Under the pieces are notes generated by a model. The model was not told the origin of the DNA. It saw only the letters and a list, made by a program, of their open reading frames with translations, and made no database searches. A stretch of 64,000 nucleotides of DNA from Paragorgia papillata (taxonomy: Eukaryota > Cnidaria > Anthozoa > Scleralcyonacea > Coralliidae): positions 440,001-504,000 of the forward strand of contig JAWNZC010000324.1 in assembly GCA_035771165.1 (NCBI GenBank), read 5' to 3'. Positions 28,401-39,680 of this stretch are shown here, piece after piece; position 1 is the stretch's first letter; every line of letters starts with the position of its first letter. A program made the translations under genes and the position numbers.

Positions 28401-31085
28401 GAAATTCCAAAAGTAGGCGGTGATGATTTGGAAAGTAGCCGCCGGAGTTTGCCGGTTTCTGATAAAACCCCTCAGTGGCTCACCTCATTCAGTTCAAAAA
28501 GTTATGTAGAACGAAACAAGCAAGAGCGATTCGTCGATTTCTATATAGTGCATTTTATCCAGTATATTTGCTATTGCATTTTAAGTCAACCTGCAAATGC
28601 TCGTCCTATTGTATTTCTTACGCTTTTTAAAAGATTGTTGAATACAACTGGTCCACTGTTGTGAGTGCTTGCAATCTGTTTCATGGAGTATGGCAAAAAA
28701 TGAGTGTAAAGGGTCGCCTAAAATAATAAGAGGTTTTCATTACCAGAAAGCAATTGTAATAAATAAGTAATAAATAAGTAAATAATTTCTCGATACTTTC
28801 TGTTTCTGCGGGTGTTTTATATCAGCTTAATAGATTTCTCTTGCATGTTAGCATCTGCAGCAATAGCCTCTGCACATTTATGGAATAGTTTTCATCGCTG
28901 CATTTCACACTCCAATAATTTGCTTTGCAAACTGTACATGCAACTCTCAATCGAAAACCGTTATGATTTTTAAATAAAAATGTATGGTGGAAATTGATTT
29001 GCCAAAACAATTCTACATTACGATTTCGAATGATTATTGTGGGGCAGTAAAAACTCGGGTTGAGATTTGAGAATAATATTGAGGTGTTACTCCGAGTGAC
29101 GAACCGTAGCGGACAAGTATAGAAAATTCTACATGGCCCGGCTGGGATCATAGGCGTAGCAGGCGGGGGGCAAGGGGCAATTGCCTTCCCAAAATATTTG
29201 AAAAAGGAAATTTCGGGCGCTTTCTGCTAGGAATTTCGGGCAATTTTGACATGAATTACTTTGAAATGTTCAAGAAAAATGCATACGTTAAGCTGAGACT
29301 GCAAAATACGACTTAAATGTCAATATTTAACCCTAAATTTTTCATGCAAAAATATCTGCCCCCGAAACAGAATTGTGCTGCGAGGCCTATGGCTGGGATT
29401 CCAACCCGCGACCTTCAGTTTACTAGTCCGATGCTCTACCACTGAGCTACAGGTCAAGTTGGGAGCTGAATGATAGTATTATTAATTATTATGTAATTAG
29501 ATTAATTAATCTAATTACATAAAATTAATTACTAACTACTTCTATGATATTATTAACAGTATAAAATTATTGTATAAAATTACTAACTACATCAAATTAT
29601 TTACTTATAGAAATGGAATAAAAGACTACTACTATATGTATTTACATGGTTATAATAACTTAAATGCGATAAAATTTTGCTGTTTTCATCACGCATGTTC
29701 TCTCTTAATTTCTTCTTAAAATCATCTATTGTTAGAAACGTGTTTTTAAGATCTACTGGCAAAGTGTTCCAGACCTTGGCAGCTCTATAACGAAAACTGC
29801 GCTTCATTGAGTTTGTCCTGGGTTTTGATAACATCAGCGTGTTGTTGTTGCTTCGAAGGTTATACATTTCATTTTCAGAAATATTGAATAATTTAGTTAA
29901 GGCTGTAACACAAGTGTTCACGTCGACGGCAGTAATTACGTTGTTTCCAATTTAATTTATTTAATATGTCTTTTGAACGGATGTCATAACTATCACCATT
30001 TATGACTCTAGTTGCTCTATTCTGGAGTTTTCGGAGTTTTTGTACACTGTTACACTACAATTTTCCCAAACTAATGAGCAATAGCCAAATGTGGTTTAAC
30101 CAATGCATTATAAATGTCATTTACATTCTCTTTTGGTATATAATGTTTAATAAGTTTTGTGGCCCCAATAGCTCTCGAAGCTTTTTTGCTGATGTTATCA
30201 ATATGTTCATCCCATTTTAGTTTTTCATCTATTACTACCCCTAAGCTATTTGTGGAACGTATTCTTTTAATATTCAGCCCGCTAATATTAATATTAGGAT
30301 CTTCTATTATCTTCCATAAATAATGTCGAGACCCAATGACCACGTATTCTGTTTTTGAAATATTTAATGCCGGTTTGTTAGATACAAGCTATGTGTGTAT
30401 TTTTGATAAATCCGAGTTCAGTTTTATTTCAATTATTTCTGAGCTATTAAAAACTAAAAAAGTAGTCGGCCGAAATTCGAACCTTGTGGCACACCACATT
30501 TGATACTTCACTTTACAAAAGTTCTTGTTGAACACCATCTTGTTTATATTCAATGCTACTAATTTATCCCGCGTAATTATAGAGGCGAATAGTCCCAGGG
30601 TAATTAACCCGCTCATTTCTCATGCAAACCCGGGGTTGTCTCAGGGGGAGGCGGATATGGGGGAATCAGTTCAATCTTGTGTGAGACGCAGGTCTTGTGA
30701 AAAAAGAGCATACTGGAGGTACTTCATAATTTTTATTTGGTTTTGGAACTGAAAATAGTATGTCGAAATATTCATTTACAGTGTATGTCGTTTATAATAT
30801 TTTTTATACATTGCATGTTTAGGGAACGCTGGGGATTCACTTAAAATTCATAATGGAATGAAATTTAGCACCAAGGACGCGGACAATGATCCGTCAGGCA
30901 CGAATTGTGCAGTGGTATACAAAGGAGCTTGGTGGTACCAGGCATGCCATCGCTCCAATCTGAATGGCTTGTACCGTAATGGTGCACACACATCGTTTGC
31001 TGATGGCGTTGATTGGTTTTATTGGAAAGGATATCATTATTCTTTAAAGAAAACTGAGATGAAAGTGCGTCCCCATCTATTCTAG
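23862..31085 (+). CDS. PAN-FReD gene 1: secreted PAN/Apple plus fibrinogen-related lectin-type protein
   Basis: Join 23862-24003, 25501-25733, 26975-27017, 27872-28252, 30823-31085; 1062 nt, 353 aa. Order: N-terminal hydrophobic signal/anchor ([17 protein letters not shown]), a PAN/Apple-like domain (about aa 48-125), a 14-residue linker, then a full fibrinogen C-terminal domain (about aa 140-353). FReD hallmarks are [20 protein letters not shown], the calcium-site run [29 protein letters not shown] and TEMKVRP near the end. By family this is probably a secreted or membrane-anchored carbohydrate-binding recognition protein of the ficolin/tachylectin type; the ligand is unknown. All junction phases agree (1,0,1,1). 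The introns carry a 1 kb triplet repeat, SINEs, a MITE arm and an antisense LINE fragment. Paralogous to gene 2 (-) and gene 3 (+) nearby. The signal exon is the least certain. Confidence 0.85.
24109..24188. repeat. (ATT)n followed by (GTT)n microsatellite
   Basis: About 17 ATT units abruptly switch to about 9 GTT units, within intron 1 of gene 1. Confidence 0.95.
24309..24396. repeat. Near-perfect 29-bp-arm hairpin
   Basis: 'gtagcaccgaatgttgtagg' then 'atgttcaaa' is inverse to 'tttgaacatcatacaac' then 'attcggtgctac', with a loop of about 16 nt and one or two mismatches. The flanks 'tgtgcctag' and 'ctataggcata' extend the pairing. Either a tiny MITE or a transcribed hairpin in intron 1 of gene 1. 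Confidence 0.65.
24411..25453. repeat. 1.04-kb ATT/ACT triplet repeat with higher-order periods
   Basis: Three domains are visible: a 12-bp unit 'actactattatt' (about 24470-24735), a 12-bp unit 'attattattact' (about 24735-25350) and pure ATT (about 25350-25453). Rare interruptions occur (ttt near 24985, gac near 25109). Giant polyleucine, polyasparagine and polyisoleucine open frames here are artefacts. It ends about 45 bp before the PAN exon. Confidence 0.97.
25501..25733 (+). CDS. PAN-FReD gene 1, exon 2 (PAN/Apple domain)
   Basis: Acceptor 'ttttttgtaattag', donor ACG|GTAAGT. It reads [20 protein letters not shown] then [36 protein letters not shown] and FNYFETIT. The cysteine pattern C-x3-C-x4-C-x2-C ... 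C and the C-Q-L-N-N motif mark the PAN fold. Enters in phase 1 and leaves in phase 0. Confidence 0.9.
26150..26305 (+). repeat. Interspersed repeat R5, copy 1
   Basis: 'ccacgtaaaagctttcgaaa', 'ttatcgaattccccgac' and 'gacgtatttatctattg' match the inverse of 58900-59200 ('aaaagcttttgccattatcg', 'tacatttatctatcg'). Confidence 0.55.
26308..26450. mobile_element. Small inverted-repeat element with GTTGC words
   Basis: 'taaggtgaagtaatacgagc' on the left and 'gcacgtattaccacccacct' are inverse; 'ttgctgcaacattgttgcg' and 'catgttgcagcaaag' are related. A degenerate MITE. Confidence 0.5.
26822..26974. mobile_element. Foldback MITE family M1, single arm
   Basis: 'aaagtttgtcttatctgaaa', 'gagtaacattttttt', 'tttttcgtttccttgcttcg' and 'tgacgtcacattt' match one arm of the complete M1 copies at 1844-2192 and 39059-39509. 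The next base is the start of the linker exon of gene 1, so its acceptor tract is at or next to the arm end. Confidence 0.65.
26975..27017 (+). CDS. PAN-FReD gene 1, exon 3 (43-nt linker)
   Basis: Acceptor 'cacattttcttaacgtttcag', donor GCAG|GTAGGT. It encodes [14 protein letters not shown], related to MKESDQTCEAK in gene 3, and its length of 43 nt equals that of the gene 2 linker exon. Phase 0 in, phase 1 out. It makes the total gene length a whole number of codons. Confidence 0.75.
27380..27670 (-). mobile_element. SINE-A copy (minus strand), degenerate
   Basis: Minus-strand head with 'tagctcatatcagaac' and 'cgagtttgacacc' at 27604-27668, body with 'aatcgagtgaaatgcgaaat' and 'attacttgtaata' at 27390-27450. 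It lies in intron 3 of gene 1. Confidence 0.55.
27760..27846 (-). mobile_element. SINE-A body fragment abutting FReD exon
   Basis: Complement of the SINE-A body: 'tattacaagtactatttggc', 'tttcactcgattaacc', 'catgctgtagggatttttgg'. It is truncated about 25 bp before the exon at 27872, so SINE sequence forms most of the upstream splice-site environment. Confidence 0.6.
27872..28252 (+). CDS. PAN-FReD gene 1, exon 4 (FReD N-terminal part)
   Basis: Acceptor 'atttcatatag', donor TCAG|GTAAGT, 127 codons, phase 1 to phase 1. It includes [59 protein letters not shown] and RVDLEDF, the standard first two thirds of a fibrinogen C-terminal domain. Confidence 0.95.
29385..29460 (-). mobile_element. tRNA-like sequence (probable SINE head)
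   Basis: On the minus strand 'tagctcagtggtagagca' and 'gcgggttggaatccc' mimic tRNA boxes A and B, with an AGT-like anticodon position. The anticodon and T stems have mismatches, and box B carries ggttgg rather than ggttcg, so a functional tRNA-Thr is unlikely. Confidence 0.6.
29601..30530 (-). pseudogene. Degenerate LINE reverse transcriptase C-terminal region (CR1/L2-like)
   Basis: Three frames carry consecutive parts of a non-[19 protein letters not shown] (RT motif, followed by an in-frame stop), then KTEYVVIGS and [20 protein letters not shown], then [11 protein letters not shown], and finally [19 protein letters not shown] near the 3' end. Several stops and frameshifts break it. It sits in intron 4 of gene 1, antisense to the gene. 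5'-truncated, as usual for LINE insertions. Confidence 0.85.
30823..31085 (+). CDS. PAN-FReD gene 1, exon 5 (FReD C-terminal part, stop)
   Basis: Acceptor 'ttgcatgtttag'. It encodes [20 protein letters not shown], the calcium-site [27 protein letters not shown] and [12 protein letters not shown], with stop TAG at 31083-31085. An ATTAAA at 31452 could serve as polyadenylation signal. Confidence 0.95.
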
Positions 31086-31592
31086 ACTGTTGTCAATCAA
31101 TAGAATGTTACCACTCGCAAACTCGTAAAATGTGAGTGAACTTTTGGCTTTGCGTATTTTAGCGAATAATAGAACATTTCACTGTAGCAACGCTATATGC
31201 AACTATGATTTCAGTCCGCAAGATTTTGTCGTCGCATGTAAATAATGCAATTCGTTTGACCAGTCTGAACATCAAAAATGAAAAAGGCTGAGAAGAGCCT
31301 TTGCAAGACTTTATAGAGAGCGCACTTGGCAAGCTGGTGAGACATTTGTGTATGATATATTTAGAATCAGTTGAGCATTTTATTGATTTTATACAATATT
31401 AGTCAACAGCCCGAGCGATAAAGATTGAAATATTGCACTCCAACAAAACCAATTAAAGTTTTACTTGTATTGTGGTGTCTATTTTGCCAGAGAGTTTGGA
31501 GTTAAACTAAAACTTTTAAACTAAAACTAAAACTTTTGAATTAAAACTTTGAAACTTAAATTCAACCTAAAACTAAAACTAAAACTAGTACT

Positions 31593-31785
31593 AAACCAAA
31601 CCAAACCAAACCAAACCAAACTAACGAATCTAAACCATGAACACACATCCAGCCTAAACTAAACTAAACTAAACTAAACTAAACTAAACTAAACTAAACT
31701 AAACTAAACTAAACTAAACTAAACTAAACTAAACTAAACTAAACTAAACTAAACTAAACTAAACTAAACTAAACTAAACCGAACT
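31593..31785. repeat. (AAACC)n then (AAACT)n pentanucleotide repeats
   Basis: Short AAACC run at 31593-31620 and about 26 AAACT units at 31654-31785, preceded by looser 'aaaact' words from 31500. It lies downstream of gene 1. Confidence 0.95.
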
Positions 31786-31829
31786 AAACTAAGCTAAAAC
31801 TAATCAAATAATTGAAAAGTAGTTCACAA

Positions 31830-32590
31830 TAGACAAAAATGGAGGGGTTTCTTTTTTGTAAATGCTTGACACAAGTGGTGTAGATAGTTACTGTAACAGT
31901 TACTTATTTTTCAGTAACTAGTTACAGTTGCAGAAATTTAATGGGGAACACAATGTGTGTATGTGTCCACAGACGTATTTGAAAAACTCAGGACTAGATA
32001 AGGCTCTGCCATAAGCACTTAGCACAACTTAGCATTACATACATCAGTAGAAGCAGTCACTATAGAATTGAACTGTCTGGAAACACAGCCAAATTCTTTG
32101 TTCTATGTTTTTGTTAACGTTTATGCAAATATACATCTGTCAATAACAATGCCTAAACAAAGATGTAGCCTGTTTTTCAGGCTCTATAAACAGAGATACA
32201 AATCATGAATGACTACCTTTGTCAAAATCAAATGCTAAACAAAATTACTGTATAAAAACATAAGATTAAATTGTTGTCAAACAGTCCTAATAAAGTTGGA
32301 TACGTTGTTTGGATACAGTATGTTATTTTACAAAGCAATAATGAACTCAACTACTACTCGAAAAAAAGACCTTTCGTCTTAATTTCTAGATCATAATAAA
32401 AATTGTTTTACCTTCAATCGTGAAGAAAACGATACGAATTAAGAATTGCACAATAAACAAAGAGATTACACTGTATTCGTAAGAAAACATGAAATGGCCC
32501 AATTTTTACAGCAATTAGCTTACATGCAGTAATATAATACTTAGTACCATCCAGTACTTAAATAATGTTTAATCATAAAACTCTGGTGTT
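31830..32590. other. Intergenic sequence, nothing recognised
   Basis: Apparently unique AT-rich DNA between genes 1 and 2 without coding or structural signals that I can support. Confidence 0.35.
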
Positions 32591-32657
32591 TAACTGTAAT
32601 TGTAACTGTAACTGTAACTGTAACTGTAACTGTAACTGTAACTGTAACTGTAACTGT
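32591..32657. repeat. (TAACTG)n hexanucleotide repeat
   Basis: About 11 units of 'taactg', the first ones slightly degenerate. Confidence 0.95.
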
Positions 32658-33002
32658 GCTTATGTTAAATGCTCTTGGTGCTTAATACTTCGAAAGTTAC
32701 TATCAATAGCTGCTTCCGCGTAGTGAAAATTAATAGTAATTTTCACTCACCCAGGTTATTAATTAGTCTTAGTTCACGATCACCTCGGTTTTCTTAACTG
32801 ACGTAGTTACCTCAGGTTCGGTAATTAACCTATACATAAAAATTACTTATTTTAATAATATATAGTTCACTTTGTTACTTTAATAATTCACATGGCACAT
32901 TTGTGCATAGTATTTGTGTTAAAAAATGATCAGCAAAATATTAAATGAATAAATAAGTTTGAACTGATTGCATATCCAGTTTGTTATAATTCAATAATAA
33001 TA

Positions 33003-33520
33003 TACCGTAGAATTCCGAAAGTATACTTTCGGATTTAGTAGCCCTTGGGGCACGCTACTTTCGGGGGGGGGGGGGGCGCTACTTTCGGATGGTTGAAATA
33101 CGTTAGGAAGAAATATAAAAAGTCTCCGTTCATCAGTAACTATTTATTTACTACGTACATTAGTCCTATTTTCCTGTAACTTTTTCTGAGGATGATTCTG
33201 TAATTAACAACTATACCTAATGTAGAAGACGTAATGTTTTACGACAGCAGCGTTGATGACCTTGACATGATTGTCGACGGCGATGGTGGCAACTTATAAA
33301 GAGAGAACATGTTGTAAATATTGAAAATTAAAGATGAACACGTGCTTTCATCGAACAGAAATGTCGATAATCGAAAAAACATATTATATTACTAGCTTTA
33401 AGTTGATTGTTAAGTTTTAATACGAACATTGATTACTTTTTTGTTGGATAAATGTATTTGAAACACTAAAAAAATGCGTCGCTATTTTCGGGGGGCCGCT
33501 ACTTTCGGAATTCTACGGTA
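33003..33520. mobile_element. MITE with 'TACCGTAGAATTCCGAAAGT' TIR
   Basis: The left end 'taccgtagaattccgaaagt' is inverse to the right end 'actttcggaattctacggta'. Subterminal 'cgctactttcgg' words with a G run occur near both ends. A related G-run block 'cgttactttcgg' lies at 11037-11120. The interior shows no intact transposase. Confidence 0.8.
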
Positions 33521-36230
33521 CTGTACTAACTTGAACTTACCTCGGCCACAATTTACAAACACATTAACCCTGTGTTATATGCAGGCAAACATCTATTTAA
33601 TAAAGGTTTTTGCAAATTAGTTGTTGGTCTTTCGTTGTCATAGTTGATCCAAACTTTCAAATTTCACAATTGCACAGCAAGAGACTTGTCAGCTATTAAA
33701 AAGACACCTTCGTAAAATGTTAATCCACAGTCCATTGTCATGATATATTAGGTCCGTAGTGTAAGTGATTCAGATGAAAGTAAATCCATGGTGAACATAA
33801 CAGTTCAGGAATAGTACAGCTACACTCTCACCCGTGAATGATATATTCCAGATATAACAAAGTACAGAATTTTAGATGAAGATTAGTGTCGCTGTGATTT
33901 CCACTCTGTTGGTTAATAGAATGTAGTTTCATCATAGGCTAATAAAGTGGGGGAAGAAATTTTGACATATTTTGATGAAGGAAATCAGAAGGTGGAGATT
34001 TTGCTCACAGTTATTCCAGTTGATTTGGAAGCGATTTGTGGCGAGTTCTTCAGAAGTACTGCTCCCTCGCCATAAAACAAAATACATTTGACGACTTCAA
34101 CCTCGTGTGCAAAACAAATTGGCGACTTTTCGGCAAACTTTCGTTGAGTTCCGTATCTTGTTCGTTGGTAACGTCAGTGCCATAATCAAGGTCTACAGTC
34201 GATGGCATAGTCTGCCACGTGATCTTATGGTCAGTGGACACAAAAAAACGAGTTACATGGTACAAAATTACCTTGATAAATTTACACTTATTCCTTGAGT
34301 TTCACTCATTGACTCTTATTAAAATCGACAAAGCTAAAATCACGCTCGTTATTTAATATCATATTCTAAATTATATTTGCATAAAGAAGATAAAGTTACT
34401 GACATTTTCAATAAATTATTTCATAGTTGAGCTACTGTACCGTAATTAGCTTCACGTTGTTCCAACTTCCAAGGGCAAATAAACATATCAACTTATCGTT
34501 TCAGTTTGAGTTAAGCATGATGAGTAAAGAAAGAAAACTTCTTGCGGCATTAAAAACGTAAAATAAGACTTTTATTGCTATAACAATTTGAATTCTCTCT
34601 AATTTAAACTAAAAATTGCATGACAATCATATGGTATCCTTTCAAAACAATGTTGCATTGTATATATCTTGTATTTTGTTTATTTCAGTGTATTAAAATC
34701 ATTTTGAGCAAATTTAGCATGCATAAACAAAATACACTTACCTTGGTTGTTGTTTATAGTAACTTTGCGATAATAATATTGATTTGAAGTGTTTCGTGGT
34801 CGAGTCGAACTGACCAGTTTATACAAACGTGAATGATGGACACTCCGTCAAAAATTTGCCAATCACGTTTACTTGAACGACGATTTCTCACCCAAATCAC
34901 AATTGGCAGCCAAGATTTCGATGCCAAAACAAAGATCGACAGTTGCTCTATCCTCACCGTGATCGGCTGCCGATAAACTCCATCCTTTCCCATAAAAATC
35001 GAACAATTTCGGCTTCGTCGTTTGTAAATGTACGCGTAAAATACACTCGAAAACATGCTCTCACGTTTGTCAAACATGTAGGCGGGACTTGTCAAAGGTT
35101 GTCCATTCACGGTTCAAATCAGTTTCTACAGCTTTCAAATAACGGACAAGTTACGCCCAACGTGAACGTTTCAAACGGCTAACGGTTGATTGCAAATGGT
35201 AGTATATTGTATTATACCTTTTCCCCAAGTAAATATGCATTAGTTTTTAACTTTTGAAGTAGGATTATCCTACTTCTATGTTAACAGACATTGTCTTTTG
35301 ATCCATGTATAAGAGTGACCCCTGAAATAGTAGAGCTATTAAGTATACCCTTCTTTCATGTAAACACACATGATCTTTTCACTCTTTTCATATACTTACC
35401 TTGGTAACTCTACCTCCGTGTGAATTTAGACAAAAACAGAGAAATATGTGTACTGAAATTGCCCCAGGGTATTCCCAACTATTGGGTATTTCATATATAG
35501 GGGACATACAGTACAGCTAAAAAGAGTACTGCATACTGTATTGTTTTTCAGTTTTTGCCATCTTAATTTAGTCTGCAAAGAGTATATAAATCACTCTTTC
35601 GGTTTTATGACACCAGTTTTAGTCTGACATAGGACATGTTTTTCATTCTTCTGGTCTGGACTAGGGTACTATGATTGTATGAAACTAGGTCACAAAAATA
35701 TTCATTTCCACTGAAAAACCGAACACACCAACCTTGTACGTTGAATTAAAAAAGTACCCCCCCCCCCCCCCCCCGAATGAAACCTATATGTTTCGTTATT
35801 AAGTAAAAACGTTTCTATAATCTTTAGAAGTAATATAAACTCATACAGTTAACATTAAAACTCACTTTTAAAGCGAAGCCTGTAGGCAATTAGGTCGGTC
35901 CTGACGAAGCAGACGAACTAATTAATTAATTCGTCTCGCGTTGCCGGTCAGTTTCCCTTTCCTTCGTGCCATTCTGATCACAATTCACAACCAATGTTAT
36001 TTCATGAGATAGAGTAGCATGATTTATGCCATGGTGAAATTATTCGTTTCTTTCTAACAATTGTAGTAGTTTAAAAGGCAAGAAAAGCAAGGTGAAAGTT
36101 TTAATACAATTTCAAGTTTTGGAAACAAAATGGCGATTCTACAAGACATGAGCCCGCTATTTCACGGTTAGCGCTGTAGATATTGCCTCAATACGTCATT
36201 TAGCGTACATACAGTGTATCGATGTAATGG
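33521..36230. other. Intergenic sequence with unassigned open frames
   Basis: Two minus-strand open frames (34265-34050, 71 codons; 35110-34754, 118 codons) look less compositionally biased than their surroundings but match nothing I recognise. A C run lies at 35757-35774 and a short hairpin 'gaagtaggattatcctactt' at 35258. I do not call a gene. Confidence 0.3.
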
Positions 36231-36239
36231 CCGGTTGTT

Positions 36240-36715
36240 TTTCACCCCTGTTTGTCTGTTCATCCGTTTGTCTGTGAGTCACCAGGATATTTCAAAAAAT
36301 ACCACACAGGTTTTCGTGAACGTTTATGGAAAGATTGATCATAGATAAAAGACCAAACCTTTCAATTTTGATTGAATTTGGTTGAAATTTGGATGAGAAA
36401 TTAAAAAATCTGACAACAAGATTCTCCGTACGTGTAGAAGAAATGTTCATTATCCTTAGTTTATGCAAACATTTTTGCATTATTTTGAGAAAGAAATGTT
36501 CATTATCCTTATTTTATGCAAACGTTTTTGAATATTTTAGTACGAGTGCAATCAAGCATTTTATTCATACATACATGTGTTGGTCTCTTGAGCTAGCCTG
36601 GTTAGTGGGATGGCCCGTTCTTTTTAAAATCTCTAACCCGCTGGCAAGGTATATGCAATCTCTGCACACGGTCACTTCAGATCAACTCATGCTCACTATA
36701 CATATACCTTGTTAA
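36240..36715 (-). repeat. Interspersed repeat R1, copy 2
   Basis: Inverse of 13600-13925 with the same block order; a short internal tandem duplication ('gaaatgttcattatcctta') at 36440-36520 is specific to this copy. Confidence 0.7.
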
Positions 36716-36791
36716 TAGAACATGCATATATATGGTTTATGAGAATTTTTGCAACTTTACGGTATTGTATTTTCGGTATAATGAAGCAGCT

Positions 36792-38263
36792 ACAATCCTG
36801 GCCAAAATTAACTCGGACAGTCGCGTAAAACGAACTTAAGCGCATCAATTCCTAAGATTATGTTCAAATAACATCGCCCCCCACTACCCCCGTTCAATGT
36901 TGGTTAGAAAATGAAATGCAAAGTATGTTCAGGGCAAATTTTTATCAACATTAAATGGGGGAAGCGGGGGGAATGATTTTTAGAAGGAAATTTGATATCA
37001 GATGTGATTTAAGGCAAGGTGTCCGAGTGATTTTGACCAGGATTGTCTGAAAATGCCATTTCGAAACATAGACGTGTTTTTGCTGTTAAAATAGTGCAGA
37101 ATGGTGGCAAACGTTACATGTTTTAATTCGTCAAATAAAGTATGTTTGAGCGTGGTAAAAATCGTTATGATTGATGTGTTTGCACTACTTTGCATTTCAT
37201 ATCCACGCACATAACACGCGCGTGCCGCGCCATAAACTCATTATATATGCTTACGTCACCGACTTCTACAGGCGACGGTAAACACGGTAAGCACGGTCAA
37301 CACGCAAATTTTACCTCTTTGTCTAACGATTAGCGCATGAAAGAAAGAACTACACAACGTTCGTGCTTTTCAGAATGTTCTCCTACTACAAGTGGTTAGA
37401 TAAAGTAGAAACGCAGCCATAATAAACGCGCATGTTAAGAATCCCCACGGTAAACATCGAAAAACAGTTCTTGAATAATTAAGAGTTAGAGGTCATATTT
37501 CTTTTATGTAAAGCCATACATATGTTTACCGTCGTATATTTTTCGTTTGTTGCCATTAGTAGTCGTTTACAAGTTGGGAATCAAGTTATATTGTTCTTCT
37601 ATAACACACACGTTTAATGCGCACAATCGTAGCGTTGCTGCGTGCTAAAAGTACCGTGGAAGTGGTTTGTTTACCGTCAAAGAGCTAAAAATCGGTTGTT
37701 CACCGTCGCCACTAGAATCTGACGTAAGCATATATAATGAGTTTATAACCGCTGTTCACTGTTTGTTTCTTGTCAAGATGATTTTGGCACAAACGTATTG
37801 CGTGCGACGTGCGTAGACATTAAATTCAAAGTGGTGCGAACACATCGTTCTTCAGGAATTCTATTAACGCCGCTCAATGATATTGCCAAAATTTTTGCGC
37901 TGTTTGTTTTGTTCTACCTCGTAGAATTAAACTATGTAATGTCTCTCGCCATTCTGCTTTGTTTTAACAGCCAAAATACATGTTTCTTTCAAAATAATAT
38001 TTTCAGACAATCCTGGCCAAAATTAACTCGGACAGTCGCGTAAAACGAACTTAAGCGCATCAATTCCTAAGATTATGTTCAAATAACATCGCCCCCCACT
38101 ACCCCCGTTCAATGTTGGTTAGAAAATGAAATGCAAAGTATGTTCAGGGCAAATTTTTATCAACCTTAAATGGGGGAAGCGGGAGGAATGATTTTTAGAA
38201 GGAAATTTGATATCAGATGTGATTTAAGGCAAGGTGTCCGAGTGATTTTGACCAGGATTGTAG
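36792..38263. mobile_element. Composite structure: two near-identical 255-bp MITEs bracketing a foldback segment
   Basis: 36792-37047 and 38009-38263 are almost identical direct copies, each bounded by 'caatcctgg(c/t)caaaat' ends in inverse orientation. Between them, 37045-37255 and 37735-38010 are diverged inverted arms. The whole is flanked by TA on the left (...cTA|caatcc) and the right (ggattg|TA...). The inner junctions carry 'tctgaaaat' and 'attttcaga' instead of TA. Confidence 0.8.
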
Positions 38264-38569
38264 CAGTGGGGTTTAATCGGCCATAACCATTTCCCAAAAG
38301 AGTTGAAGACTGGAAAAGACCATTAAGCGCTGGGGGTCGTTTGGTGGGACAGTTTCATTGTCCTTACGCTACCAAGACACTGGTTTTACGTACTGAGGAG
38401 GGAAACCGGAGAACGCGGAGAAAAACCCTCGAGTAGTATACCATCGTCTGTAGCACTCAAGCCTTTCTAATTTCAATTCCTTACGAAAATTTTCACGATT
38501 CTTTACTACAGAAATATATAGCGCCAACCAAACTTAAGAAAAAATATATATATGTATGAAAAAGCTTTA

Positions 38570-39035
38570 ATAATTCATGAAGAAAACATAATGAAATCAG
38601 TTACCGAGACGTTATTGTGAAATGCGGTAATAAACTCCCATAAATTAAGACAAGTTTTACCTCAAATTTCTCTTTAAATATTGACTTGTTTGAGAAGCTA
38701 TACCATACTCGAAAGCCGTTTATTATCTGATTTAAAAACACCTCGAAACGAGTTAAAAAACTTGGCTATCGCCTCGTTTTTCAACACACTTCTCTCGGTG
38801 TTTTCAAATCACACAATAAACTGCTTCTCGTGTATGATATATTAAATATAACACGATCAGTAGAAAAACTTTTTAAAACTTTATTTCAACATTTCAATCA
38901 ATCCCTTGAGATTTAGAAGACAAAAATACGGCAGCCATGCTGGAGGAAAACATACTCCAAATACAATAACTGCTAATGAATTCTTTTGTTAAAATTCCTC
39001 CAACCTGCATGACGTCAAGTGCAAACCAATTAAGA
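38570..39035. repeat. Interspersed repeats R3/R4, diverged copy
   Basis: 'taataattcatgaagaaaac', 'tacctcaaatttctctttaa', 'aacatactccaaatacaat' and 'catgacgtcaagtgcaaac' recur from 17377-17690 and 49496-49560. It is followed directly by MITE M1 at 39059. Confidence 0.5.
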
Positions 39036-39058
39036 ATTGGTAATAAAGAAAGAAGTAA

Positions 39059-39509
39059 TAAATGAAACGAAAATTAAGTTTGTCTTATTTGAAAGAACAC
39101 TTAAAATGATAGAGTAACATCTTTTGAAGCTAAGGTTTTCGTTTCCTATCTTCATTCTTGAGATATTTCTTGATGTAAATGTCACATGTCGCGACGTCAC
39201 ACGAGCATAATTAGTTATCGAAAAACGTTATATATCTTTGCTATTGTCAAATATAATCACTTGAAAATCTACGTGTTTTGCTAGTGTTCTGGGCGAAACA
39301 CACGCACATGCTTCCCTCGGATATATAACTTTTTTCAATAACTCATTATGCATACATGTGAAGTTAAATGGTTAATTTACATATCAAACAAACTGAAATA
39401 TCTCAAGAACGAAGCAAGGAAACGAAAAACTTCAAAAGATGTTACTCTATCATTTTAAGTGTTCTTTCAAATAAGACAGACTTAATTTTCGTTTCATAGG
39501 CACTTTAAA
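39059..39509. mobile_element. Foldback MITE family M1, complete copy
   Basis: Left 'aaacgaaaattaagtttgtc' is inverse to right 'gacttaattttcgtttcata'. 'gagtaacatcttttgaagc' and 'cttcaaaagatgttactc' are also inverse. The central part has 'gcgacgtcacacgagcat'. Confidence 0.85.
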
Positions 39510-39680
39510 TGCTATATGATAACGAATATTTTTATAGGACAATGGATGCTTCAACAAAGGATTGCCGTTATCAATGTCTGTCCTGTATAGAAATAGGATA
39601 ATGATTACAGAATATCTAAAACAAAAACAACTAGTAATTACAGACATTTTAAAGACTCACAAAAAAAAAGAAAATTAATA

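Noticed and set aside
29393..29455. Possible tRNA-Thr (AGT)
   Set aside because: Mismatches in anticodon and T stems and an altered box B; treated as a tRNA-derived repeat.
31654..31785. Telomere-like repeat (AAACT)n
   Set aside because: The metazoan telomere unit is TTAGGG; this pentanucleotide is an ordinary microsatellite.
34754..35182. Possible gene in the overlapping 118-codon (-) and 79-codon (+) frames
   Set aside because: No recognisable domain, no clear splice partners, and both strands are open equally; left unassigned.
36792..38263. LTR retrotransposon with 255-bp LTRs
   Set aside because: The terminal direct repeats do not have TG..CA ends, carry their own inverted ends, and there is no primer binding site, polypurine tract or gag/pol.
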